Positions 6,967 through 12,738 of a DNA stretch of 12,738 nucleotides are shown here, one piece after another. Numbering within the stretch: position 1 is the stretch's first letter; each line of letters begins with the position of its first letter. The DNA lies in the NCBI GenBank assembly GCA_015658495.1, contig DQOT01000241.1, positions 1 through 12,738 of the forward strand, in the 5' to 3' direction. The position numbers and the translations under genes were made by a program. This DNA comes from Fidelibacterota bacterium. GTDB lineage: Bacteria > Fidelibacterota > Marinisomatia > Marinisomatales > UBA1611. The notes beneath the pieces were generated by a model. It was not told the DNA's origin. It did not search any database and worked only from the letters and a program-made list of their open reading frames with translations.

Positions 6967-8113
6967 AAAGCGATGGACTCCACCCACGGTTGCCACCCAC
7001 AGACCTGCGTGCTTGGGATACATTTAATAAAATGCCAATGAGAGCCATGTTGATCACCATCCCTGAACCACCATAACTCACCATTGGCATTGGTAAACCT
7101 GTAACCGGGAAAATGCCCGTTACAACTGCTGCATTCACAAATGCATATAAGATGAAATTGAAGGAGATACCCACTGCGAGAAATACACCGAATGGATCGG
7201 TACATTCCTTCGCAACTTTTAATCCACGAAAGAATATGAGCAGGAAAAGGGTTAGCACCGGTACGGTTCCCAAGATAAATCCCAATTCTTCACCGATGAT
7301 GGCAAAAATGAAATCTGTATGCGGTGTTGGCAAAAAGTGGTTTTTCTCAATACTGTTTCCCAATCCAACACCAAAAATACCGCCATTCCCGAGACTGATG
7401 AGCGACTGGCCTGCCTGATACCCAACTTCGGGATTATCGCCGATTCCAAAAAAAGAAAAAATGCGTTGTCTTCTGTATTCTCGCGAAAGCAAGACAGGAA
7501 TACCAACCAATAGAGCGCCAGCACCTGCCAGAGAAAGTTGGGAAATTTTTGCTCCGCCAATAAATAGAATCAGGACACCAATTGCACCAATCATTAATGC
7601 TGTGCTGTAATCCGGTTGAATAACGATTAATCCCATGGTGACAGCTAAAACGCTCAAGGCGGGGAGGAGCCCCATTTGAAAATCTTTGAGTTGATCCCGT
7701 TTTTTATCTATGTAATAGGCCATGAAAACAATAATAGCCATCCGTGCGAAATCTGAAGTTTGAAGCGTAAAAGGACCCACAAAGAGCCAACGTGCCGGTT
7801 TATACCAACCAAATCCTTTTGCAAGGTAATAGGCCTTTGTGGCAATTAATAAAATTATGGCTCCAATGACGAGATAGGGAGCGATCTCCTTTAAACGACG
7901 ATAATCCAGGATCAAAAAACCAAATAGAAAGAAAACTCCCACCAGCATCCGTTTGAGATGACCCTGTAAATATAGCATATCCGTCCGTCCGTTTGAACTG
8001 GCGAAAGATTCGTACCAACTGGCGCTGTAAAGCATCACCGTTCCCATGACTGTAAGAACTCCAAGGTAGATCAGGAGTTGACGGTCGTATCGTTGGATCA
8101 GCATATCAATCAT
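6959..8113 (-). CDS. ftsW: Peptidoglycan glycosyltransferase FtsW (SEDS family)
   Basis: A polytopic SEDS protein that polymerises lipid II into septal glycan with its class B PBP partner FtsI. The protein is 384 residues with about ten hydrophobic segments, the first near 13-30. Family landmarks are ARWLFVGPFTLQTSDFA (107-123, the equivalent of the usual RW...QPSE block), VIQPDYSTA (164-172), GYQAGQSLISLGNGG (231-245), HTDFIFAIIGEELGF (265-279) with the essential Asp267, and GLPMPMVSYGGSGM (339-352). The family's usual QPSE(F/L)AK reads QTSDFAR here. Position between murD and murG indicates FtsW rather than RodA. The ATG at 8113 makes ATGA with murD; a second ATG at codon 4 (8104) is less well placed. 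Confidence 0.97.
   Translation of the reverse strand: MIDMLIQRYDRQLLIYLGVLTVMGTVMLYSASWYESFASSNGRTDMLYLQGHLKRMLVGVFFLFGFLILDYRRLKEIAPYLVIGAIILLIATKAYYLAKGFGWYKPARWLFVGPFTLQTSDFARMAIIVFMAYYIDKKRDQLKDFQMGLLPALSVLAVTMGLIVIQPDYSTALMIGAIGVLILFIGGAKISQLSLAGAGALLVGIPVLLSREYRRQRIFSFFGIGDNPEVGYQAGQSLISLGNGGIFGVGLGNSIEKNHFLPTPHTDFIFAIIGEELGFILGTVPVLTLFLLIFFRGLKVAKECTDPFGVFLAVGISFNFILYAFVNAAVVTGIFPVTGLPMPMVSYGGSGMVINMALIGILLNVSQARRSVGGNRGWSPSLYG
6978..6981 (-). promoter_or_regulatory. Possible Shine-Dalgarno sequence of murG
   Basis: Minus-strand GGAG (part of GGTGGAG) lies 11 bases before the ATG at 6966, at the end of ftsW. The spacing is on the long side, but the ATG at 7023 has nothing comparable, so this favours the shorter MurG. 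Confidence 0.4.
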
Positions 8114-9492
8114 GCTGCCCCCATCTCCACCACCAGGGATTTAAAATATTTTCCTCGCTCTTCAAAATTCGAAAATTGGTCGAAACTGGCGCATCCCGGA
8201 GATAACAATACAACATCCCCGGGAGCAGCCAGAGACTGGGCTGTCCGCACTGCAGAGTTAAGATCAGTGACTTGCACCGATCTTACCGCATCCCCTATTG
8301 CAGTGCTTATTTGCCCCCCGGCATCTCCATAAGAGATAATATCCCTTACATGACTTGACTTGATATGTGGAAGGAGTAGCCGAAAATCTGCGCCTTTGTT
8401 TCGTCCGCCAAGGATCAAAACAACCGGCTTTTTAAAACTTTGAATCGCCACAGTAACCGAATCCAAATTTGTGGCTTTCGAATCATTGATATAAGTGACA
8501 TCGTTGATGGTAGCGACGTTTTCCAAACGATGCTCTACACCGGTAAATGTTTTCATGACCTGCGCGATATGGTCGTCAGAAATACCCATAAGATTAGAGG
8601 ATGTGGCTGCACCGAGCATATTCGATAAATTATGTTTCCCGGGCAGAGCAATATCATCCACTGCGATAAGTGGATTTCCACTCAAAGTGTTGATGTGGTT
8701 TGAATCGAGAGAATAGGTCATCCCGGTACGCATCATACTGAACGGCGCTAATTGGGCATCGTGGCCTTCAACAGCCAAGGTTAACTGTGGATCATCAGCA
8801 TTAAAAACAATGTATCCATCGTCCCTCATATTTTTGGCCATTTTCAATTTCATATTTACATATTCATCCATGGAACCATGACGGTCCAAATGATCGGGAG
8901 AGAGATTTGTATACACTGCGATTTTTGGACAAAAGTGCTGGACAAATTCCATTTGAAAACTAGAAATCTCAAGAATGAATACCCGGTTTTGTTTTGGATT
9001 TATGATCTCTTTCAATACCCGTTCAGAAAAGGGTATGCCCATATTTCCGCCCATTATGGATTGTACATATTCCGATTGACACATTTCGGACAAAATGTAC
9101 ACCGTGGTCGTTTTACCATTGGATCCCGTCACCGCAACGATGGGTGCATCCGTGAACCAACTGGCGAATTCTATTTCCCCTACGATTGGTACCCCGATTT
9201 TCTGGGCTTTTTTCACAATGTCAGCATCTTTGGGAACACCCGGTGAAATGATCCAAAGATCTGTATCATAGATCTTATCGGAATGGAGTCCTGTTTCACT
9301 GGCAATATGGTGGTGCAATAAATACAATGCATTATCGCTGATTTGGAATTCACTTGATGGATCACTGCCAAAAACGCGGGCGCCGAGATGATTTGCCAAT
9401 AATGCCGCCGCGACACCGCTCATGCCCAGACCGATCACAGTGACCTTTTTATCCCGAATATCAATTTTTTCTCTGTTGGAAATATTGATCAT
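8110..9492 (-). CDS. murD: UDP-N-acetylmuramoylalanine--D-glutamate ligase MurD
   Basis: A cytoplasmic Mur ligase that adds D-Glu to UDP-MurNAc-L-Ala. From the chosen start the protein is 460 residues. The N-terminal Rossmann domain has VTVIGLGMSGVA (17-28). The ATP P-loop is TGSNGKTTT (122-130) with Lys127. EISSFQ (175-180) and NLSPDHLDRHGS (196-207) are MurD-type central motifs, and the lysines just after (around 215) include the expected carbamoylated residue. PGKHNLSNMLGA is the adenine-side Asn and helix. GVEHRLE (318-324) and NDSKATN (336-342) mark the C-terminal domain. The frame continues upstream to a TTG at 9546, but the ATG at 9492 overlaps the mraY TGA as ATGA and puts the glycine loop at the family position. 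No strong Shine-Dalgarno sequence is seen, so coupling to mraY is likely. Confidence 0.97.
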   Translation of the reverse strand: MINISNREKIDIRDKKVTVIGLGMSGVAAALLANHLGARVFGSDPSSEFQISDNALYLLHHHIASETGLHSDKIYDTDLWIISPGVPKDADIVKKAQKIGVPIVGEIEFASWFTDAPIVAVTGSNGKTTTVYILSEMCQSEYVQSIMGGNMGIPFSERVLKEIINPKQNRVFILEISSFQMEFVQHFCPKIAVYTNLSPDHLDRHGSMDEYVNMKLKMAKNMRDDGYIVFNADDPQLTLAVEGHDAQLAPFSMMRTGMTYSLDSNHINTLSGNPLIAVDDIALPGKHNLSNMLGAATSSNLMGISDDHIAQVMKTFTGVEHRLENVATINDVTYINDSKATNLDSVTVAIQSFKKPVVLILGGRNKGADFRLLLPHIKSSHVRDIISYGDAGGQISTAIGDAVRSVQVTDLNSAVRTAQSLAAPGDVVLLSPGCASFDQFSNFEERGKYFKSLVVEMGAA

Positions 9493-10592
9493 CGAATCTT
9501 GAATGTTGTGAGTGAAAAAAGAGCGAGTAATAGTCCAATAATCCAAAATCGAACGACAACTTTTGTTTCGGGCCAGCCCACCAATTCAAAATGATGATGG
9601 ATCGGTGCCATCTTGAAATATCGTTTCCCGGTACCAGTTTTGGTTCTTGTCCAATGGAAATAGGAAACCTGGATCATGACGGAAACCGCTTCCCAGACGA
9701 AAACGCCACCAATGATGAAAAGGAGTAATTCCTTTTTGAGAAGCACGGCAAGCGTGCCCAAGGCCGCACCGGTGGAAAGAGAACCTGTGTCTCCCATAAA
9801 TACTTCAGCCGGAGAAGAATTGAACCAGAGATATCCGATGCAGGCTCCAGCCATGGCTGCCGTAAAAATGGTCAGCTCTCCCGCACCAGGCAAATAAATG
9901 ATGTTTAGATAAGCGGAGAAATCTACGCGGCCCGAAATGTAGGCAATGGCCGCGAATACGGTGAAACAGATCGCCAAAAGACCCGCTGCCAATCCGTCCA
10001 ATCCATCCGTGAGATTCACTGCATTGGAGGTACCCGTGATCACAAGAATTACCATCAATGGATAAAGCAAACCCAGGTCAATTTCCACATTCTTCAGAAA
10101 AGGGACTGTCGTTTTTGTGCTGAATTCAGCAAACTCTGGTGTATTGAAGATCCAAAGGCTCACAATGGTACCGAGAGCGATTTGTCCTGCCATTTTGTAA
10201 CGGGCGATGAGTCCCCTTTTCATTTTTTTGACGACTTTCAAATAATCATCAATGAAACCAAAAATGCCCATCCAAATGGTGGCAATAATTATGATCTGGA
10301 TCATCGGATTGTTCAACTTGGCGAAAAGGAGGGTTGGGAGGAGTACAGCCATTAAAATGATGACTCCTCCCATTGTAGGCGTGCCCCTTTTCTTCATGTG
10401 TGATTCTGGCCCTGTGGGGCGAATTTCTTCGCCGATCTGGTTTTTGTGTAGTATGTGGATAACCCAGGGCCCTACGATGAAGCTTATGATAAGTGCGGCA
10501 ATCGCTGCGGATGCTGCACGAAAGGTGATGTACTCAAATAAATTGAGGGCAGAAAAGGATTCTTTAAGTGGTGTCAGGAAATAATACAGCAT
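9489..10592 (-). CDS. mraY: Phospho-N-acetylmuramoyl-pentapeptide-transferase MraY
   Basis: An integral inner-membrane enzyme that transfers phospho-MurNAc-pentapeptide to undecaprenyl phosphate, giving lipid I. The protein is 367 residues with about ten membrane segments. Signature elements are KKRGTPTMGG (67-76), the Mg-binding FIDDYLKV (113-120, Asp115/Asp116), NAVNLTDGLDGL (190-201), FMGDTGSL (265-272, Asp268) and the histidine motif KMAPIHHHFE (327-336). The ATG at 10592 shares one base with the murF stop (TGATG), a tight coupling arrangement. The only purine-rich stretch upstream, GGGGG, is 13 bases away, so reinitiation after murF is the likely route. Its TGA overlaps the murD ATG. It is intact and typical. 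Confidence 0.98.
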   Translation of the reverse strand: MLYYFLTPLKESFSALNLFEYITFRAASAAIAALIISFIVGPWVIHILHKNQIGEEIRPTGPESHMKKRGTPTMGGVIILMAVLLPTLLFAKLNNPMIQIIIIATIWMGIFGFIDDYLKVVKKMKRGLIARYKMAGQIALGTIVSLWIFNTPEFAEFSTKTTVPFLKNVEIDLGLLYPLMVILVITGTSNAVNLTDGLDGLAAGLLAICFTVFAAIAYISGRVDFSAYLNIIYLPGAGELTIFTAAMAGACIGYLWFNSSPAEVFMGDTGSLSTGAALGTLAVLLKKELLLFIIGGVFVWEAVSVMIQVSYFHWTRTKTGTGKRYFKMAPIHHHFELVGWPETKVVVRFWIIGLLLALFSLTTFKIR

Positions 10593-11041
10593 CAGTCTGT
10601 GAAAACCCCCTGAATCACTTTTTCCATAGTCATACCACGGGATCCCTTAAATAAAATTTTATCTCCTGAATGAATGAGATCTTTCAATGAATGGATTAAT
10701 TCATCATGAGAGTCGAAATGTTTGTGGTCAATTCCACTGTTGAGCGCAGAATCGGTGTGAATTGTATTTTCACCCAACGTAAAAACACCATCTAACCCCA
10801 ATTCAGCACATTTTTTTCCGACCTTGCGGTGTTGTTCATGGGATGTTGGTCCCAATTCAAACATATCACCAAAAACAAAGATCCGTCGTCCGTTTCCTGA
10901 AAATGCTTTTAAATAATCCAATGCCGCCAGGGAAGAGATCAAATTGGCGTTGTAGGTATCGTCAATGACGGTAATATCATCAAACTGCTTTACTTGGCAG
11001 CGCCCGGAAGGTGGCGTAAAGGATTGAATTCTTTCAATCAC
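10592..11041 (-). CDS. murF: MurF C-terminal domain (149 aa if begun at GTG 11041)
   Basis: The open frame after the internal TGA encodes the complete MurF C-terminal domain: SGRCQVKQF (domain entry), VIDDTYNANL (25-34), VFGDMFELG (56-64) and LFKGSRGMTMEKV (130-142). The frame is open back to the TGA, so MurF homology extends 21 codons further, starting near NSIAVSAIAV. GTG 11041 is the first conventional start apart from a CTG, and it happens to fall about ten residues before the domain boundary. GGGA lies only 4 bases upstream, which is weak. Whether it is translated separately, by readthrough or not at all cannot be decided from sequence. Its TGA overlaps the mraY ATG. Confidence 0.5.
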   Translation of the reverse strand: MIERIQSFTPPSGRCQVKQFDDITVIDDTYNANLISSLAALDYLKAFSGNGRRIFVFGDMFELGPTSHEQHRKVGKKCAELGLDGVFTLGENTIHTDSALNSGIDHKHFDSHDELIHSLKDLIHSGDKILFKGSRGMTMEKVIQGVFTD

Positions 11042-11098
11042 ATTATCCCATTCTACACCCAGCGTGACAGCGATAGCGGAAACAGCAATACTGTTTTT

Positions 11099-11107
11099 AA
11101 TAAATCA
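11099..11107 (-). other. Candidate 9-base in-frame insertion carrying the stop codon in murF
   Basis: On the minus strand TGATTTATT lies between codons for QNL and KNS. The family motif, and the murC and murD genes of this same window (HNVLN and HNLSN), have two residues between the two Asn; here there are five. Taking out these nine bases restores the spacing. The hexamer ATTTAT occurs twice at the site (11112-11107 and 11105-11100, 7-base period), as expected if slippage or a small duplication produced it. The exact borders of the insertion are ambiguous by a few bases. Confidence 0.5.
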
Positions 11108-11932
11108 TAAATTCTGGCTTCCGGTTGGAATGTCATGGGCATCCAGGATCAATGTGAGCGAGCCGTCTTCTTCCTGATGAATGTCAGCAGGAAAGTCGCA
11201 GTTTTGCGTAAGTCCGAAAGTTACTTTTTCACCGAAAATTTCCAAGCCCGCTACTTTATCATCAGCCAAATTCACAAATGAGATGCCATTTTCCAGTGCA
11301 CGGAAAAGTGCACTTTTTTCTTCTGTAATGGTTTTGATGGAACCGAATCCTTCCAGATGGGCCGGTGCAATGTTGGTAATGATCCCATGTGTCGGTTCTG
11401 CAATTTGGCTAAGCACTTTAATTTCACCGGGAACGCTGGCACCCATTTCAAGGACAGAAACCGAATGCTCATCATCCAATTGCAGGAGGGTGAGGGGAAG
11501 TCCAATGGTGGTATTGAAATTCCCCTGTGTGGCGTGCACTTTGTAACTGCTTTGCAGCACATGTACGAGTAAATCTTTCGTGGATGTTTTTCCATTGGAA
11601 CCGGTAATACCGATCACATGAATATCAAATTGGTTCCGCCAGGCATTGGCAATATTGCCAATCATACTTAACGGATCATCACCTTCGATCTGCTGGAAAT
11701 CCAAGTCTTCATTGATCTGTGAAACCAGGGCAACGGAGGCACCGGATTTTTCCACAGAACCGAGAAAAGAATGACCGTCAACCCGTTCACCTTTTAAAGC
11801 GATGTAGAGATCATTTTCTTGTATTTCCCGACTGTCGGTTGTTATTCCCAGAATAGGTCGATGAAGTTTTTTGCTGGTAACGGCTTTAAAAACTGTGGCA
11901 AATCTCTCGGGATGTTTGATGTCAATTCTCAT
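11105..11932 (-). CDS. murF: MurF N-terminal and ATP-binding part (275 aa, ends at the internal TGA)
   Basis: The part of murF that is certainly readable from its own start. The ATG at 11932 forms ATGA with the murE stop. The N-terminal domain holds ITTDSREIQENDLYIALKGE (30-49), the UDP-sugar recognition region. The central ATPase domain has TGSNGKTST (110-118, Lys115), GNFNTTIGLP (137-146), VLEMGAS (160-166) and NIAPAHLEGFGS (187-198), all in the MurF form. It stops after IPTGSQNL, before the last helices of the central domain and without the C-terminal domain that binds D-Ala-D-Ala and closes over ATP. Alone it should not be a complete ligase. The family call is firm; whether this product is stable is unknown. 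Confidence 0.75.
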   Translation of the reverse strand: MRIDIKHPERFATVFKAVTSKKLHRPILGITTDSREIQENDLYIALKGERVDGHSFLGSVEKSGASVALVSQINEDLDFQQIEGDDPLSMIGNIANAWRNQFDIHVIGITGSNGKTSTKDLLVHVLQSSYKVHATQGNFNTTIGLPLTLLQLDDEHSVSVLEMGASVPGEIKVLSQIAEPTHGIITNIAPAHLEGFGSIKTITEEKSALFRALENGISFVNLADDKVAGLEIFGEKVTFGLTQNCDFPADIHQEEDGSLTLILDAHDIPTGSQNL

Positions 11933-12738
11933 TGATATTGCCTGATGATCTTTAGATCGGAGTAGAATTCTTTTTCACCCATGATATCCTGATATTCTTC
12001 CCGGCCTTTTCCTAAGATAACGACTGTATCATTTTTTGCAGTACGATCCAGGGCAATCTTTAAACCTTCACCACGATTCGAAAAAAGGCTGAATTCATGC
12101 CCGGAAAAACCGGAAACCACTTCTTTTGATATTTGATCCGGATCTTCAGTCCGTGGATTATCCGGCGTCACGAAACAATGGGTCGCAAATACTTCAGCAA
12201 TCCTCGCCATTTCCGGGCGTTTGCTTGCATCGCGATCTCCACCCGCACCAAAGACCACATATATATTGGAATCATCCACAGACATTTCTTTTAAGGTACC
12301 GAGCACCTTTTCGTAAGCGTCGGGTGTGTGGGCATAATCCACAATTGCTGTTGCGCCGTTAGCGAGAGGGAATGATTCCATTCTTCCGGGAATGGCAGGG
12401 CAATTTATGATCCCTGCTTCAATGGCATTTTTATCAATGCCTAGGGCATGACCCACCGAAACAGCGGCCAGAATATTTTCAGCATTGAATTCACCCACCA
12501 GGTTTGAATCAATCTCATAGGTAACATTACCTGCGAGGATCTTTCCTTGAATCCCGGAAATGGAAATATCCAGATCGGAAAAATGAATGGATGTCCCGTT
12601 TGATCGAGAAAAGGTTAAGGTAGGTGCATTCGTTTCTTCTGCCATTCTCAACCCATTGGGATCAGACTCATTCACAATGGCTGTGGAATCCAGGGGCAAC
12701 ATCCTGAAGAGACGCGCTTTAGCCTGGTAGTAGGATTC
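11929..12738 (-). CDS. murE: UDP-MurNAc-L-Ala-D-Glu--meso-DAP ligase MurE (C-terminal 269 aa, partial)
   Basis: A cytoplasmic Mur ligase that adds the third stem-peptide residue. The frame is open to the right edge, so the N-terminal half, including the P-loop, lies outside the window; the ATG at 12702 is internal. The visible part begins ESYYQAKARLF, the MurE block with the carbamoylated lysine. GEFNAEN (82-88 of the visible part) is the adenine-side Asn element. PGRME (117-121), VDYAHTPD (133-140) and FGAGGDRD (163-170) mark the C-terminal domain. DNPRTEDP (193-200) holds the DNPR signature that selects meso-diaminopimelate rather than lysine, and GKGREEYQ (243-250) completes that site. It ends in TGA overlapping the murF ATG. 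Confidence 0.96.
   Translation of the reverse strand, partial: ESYYQAKARLFRMLPLDSTAIVNESDPNGLRMAEETNAPTLTFSRSNGTSIHFSDLDISISGIQGKILAGNVTYEIDSNLVGEFNAENILAAVSVGHALGIDKNAIEAGIINCPAIPGRMESFPLANGATAIVDYAHTPDAYEKVLGTLKEMSVDDSNIYVVFGAGGDRDASKRPEMARIAEVFATHCFVTPDNPRTEDPDQISKEVVSGFSGHEFSLFSNRGEGLKIALDRTAKNDTVVILGKGREEYQDIMGEKEFYSDLKIIRQYQ

Larger units (their letters stand above)
10592..11932 (-). pseudogene. murF: murF (UDP-MurNAc-tripeptide--D-Ala-D-Ala ligase) interrupted by an in-frame TGA
   Basis: MurF adds D-Ala-D-Ala to the UDP-MurNAc-tripeptide and completes the pentapeptide. The locus is 446 codons long in one uninterrupted frame, apart from TGA as codon 276 (11107-11105); E. coli MurF has 452 residues. 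Everything on both sides looks functional: the P-loop TGSNGKTST (110-118) before the stop, and NSIAVSAIAVTLGVEW, SGRCQ, IDDTYNAN and KGSRGMTME after it, with no other stop or frameshift. The TGA lies just after GSQNL, where the family has a (H/Q)-N-x-x-N helix start. Removing nine bases (TGATTTATT, 11107-11099) restores QNLKNSIAV. The label pseudogene is provisional. A true split enzyme, stop suppression, reinitiation or a sequence error remain possible. Neighbouring genes use TGA as a stop, so genome-wide reassignment is excluded. Confidence 0.8.

Noticed and set aside
6967..7023. A 19-residue N-terminal extension of MurG starting at ATG 7023
   Set aside because: It has no Shine-Dalgarno sequence, would overlap ftsW by 65 bases, and places the first glycine loop 19 residues too far in. 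The ATG at 6966 fits the family.
9493..9546. An 18-residue extension of MurD from TTG 9546
   Set aside because: The ATG at 9492 overlaps the mraY stop as ATGA and gives normal MurD geometry; the extension lies inside mraY coding sequence.
11105..11107. TGA read as tryptophan or glycine by an altered genetic code, or as selenocysteine
   Set aside because: TGA is the functional stop of ftsQ, murC, murG, ftsW, murD, mraY, murF and murE here, with tight overlaps to the next start, so the code is standard. The site is a poorly conserved loop with no Cys or redox role, so selenocysteine has no support.
11304..11317. A 14-base palindrome AAAAGTGCACTTTT in murF, with a second GTGCAC 11 bases away
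   Set aside because: It is coding sequence within a conserved Mur ligase region; it has T runs but no sign of a terminator function, and both neighbouring genes are in the same operon.
12700..12702. ATG that could be taken as the start of a 257-aa gene
   Set aside because: The frame is open upstream to the window edge and encodes ESYYQAKARLF, a conserved internal MurE block, so this is an internal methionine of a gene cut by the window.
1..12738. Mobile elements, CRISPR arrays, tRNA or rRNA genes, defence or toxin-antitoxin genes
   Set aside because: I looked on both strands and saw none. Apart from the 135-base rpmB-ftsZ gap, coding density is essentially complete and every gene is a conserved dcw or ribosomal gene.

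Overview
This window is the distal two-thirds of a bacterial dcw (division and cell wall) cluster. All of it lies on the minus strand, in the classical order murE-murF-mraY-murD-ftsW-murG-murC-murB-ftsQ-ftsA-ftsZ. At the left edge the cluster meets, tail to tail, the 3' end of rpmB (ribosomal protein L28) on the plus strand. The organism is a meso-diaminopimelate-type, probably Gram-negative bacterium of moderate GC. MurE carries the DNPR signature and FtsA is present. The L28 tail and the cluster order would suit a member of the FCB/Neomarinimicrobiota-like lineages, but that placement is only an impression from sequence style.

Layout, left to right: rpmB 3' end (1-143); a 135-base convergent intergenic region with two strong hairpins (174-205 and 210-241); then, read right to left on the minus strand, murE (partial, runs off the right edge), murF (interrupted by an in-frame TGA), mraY, murD, ftsW, murG, murC, murB, ftsQ, ftsA and ftsZ. 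Nine consecutive gene junctions overlap by 1 to 11 bases, mostly as ATGA or TTGA. Only ftsZ has a true spacer and a free-standing AAGGAG Shine-Dalgarno sequence. There is no ddl between murB and ftsQ. No tRNA, rRNA, CRISPR array, transposon or phage gene is visible, and there is no gene-free stretch longer than 135 bases.

The genes form one pathway. MurB reduces UDP-GlcNAc-enolpyruvate to UDP-MurNAc. MurC, MurD, MurE and MurF add L-Ala, D-Glu, meso-DAP and D-Ala-D-Ala. MraY moves the precursor to undecaprenyl phosphate (lipid I) and MurG adds GlcNAc (lipid II). FtsW polymerises septal glycan, and FtsQ, FtsA and FtsZ build and anchor the divisome.

Most genes are textbook members of their families. 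The striking exception is murF. Its ATP-binding N-terminal part and its C-terminal domain are both well preserved and lie in the same reading frame, but codon 276 is TGA. That TGA sits in what looks like a 9-base in-frame insertion beside a short direct repeat. Because murF is usually essential, this is either a real split or recoded gene, a tolerated lesion, or an artefact, and it is the main thing to check here. Secondary points are altered nucleotide-binding loops in FtsA and paired TTG starts inside TTGA overlaps for ftsA and murB. I did not find a new defence, mobile or otherwise undescribed system.
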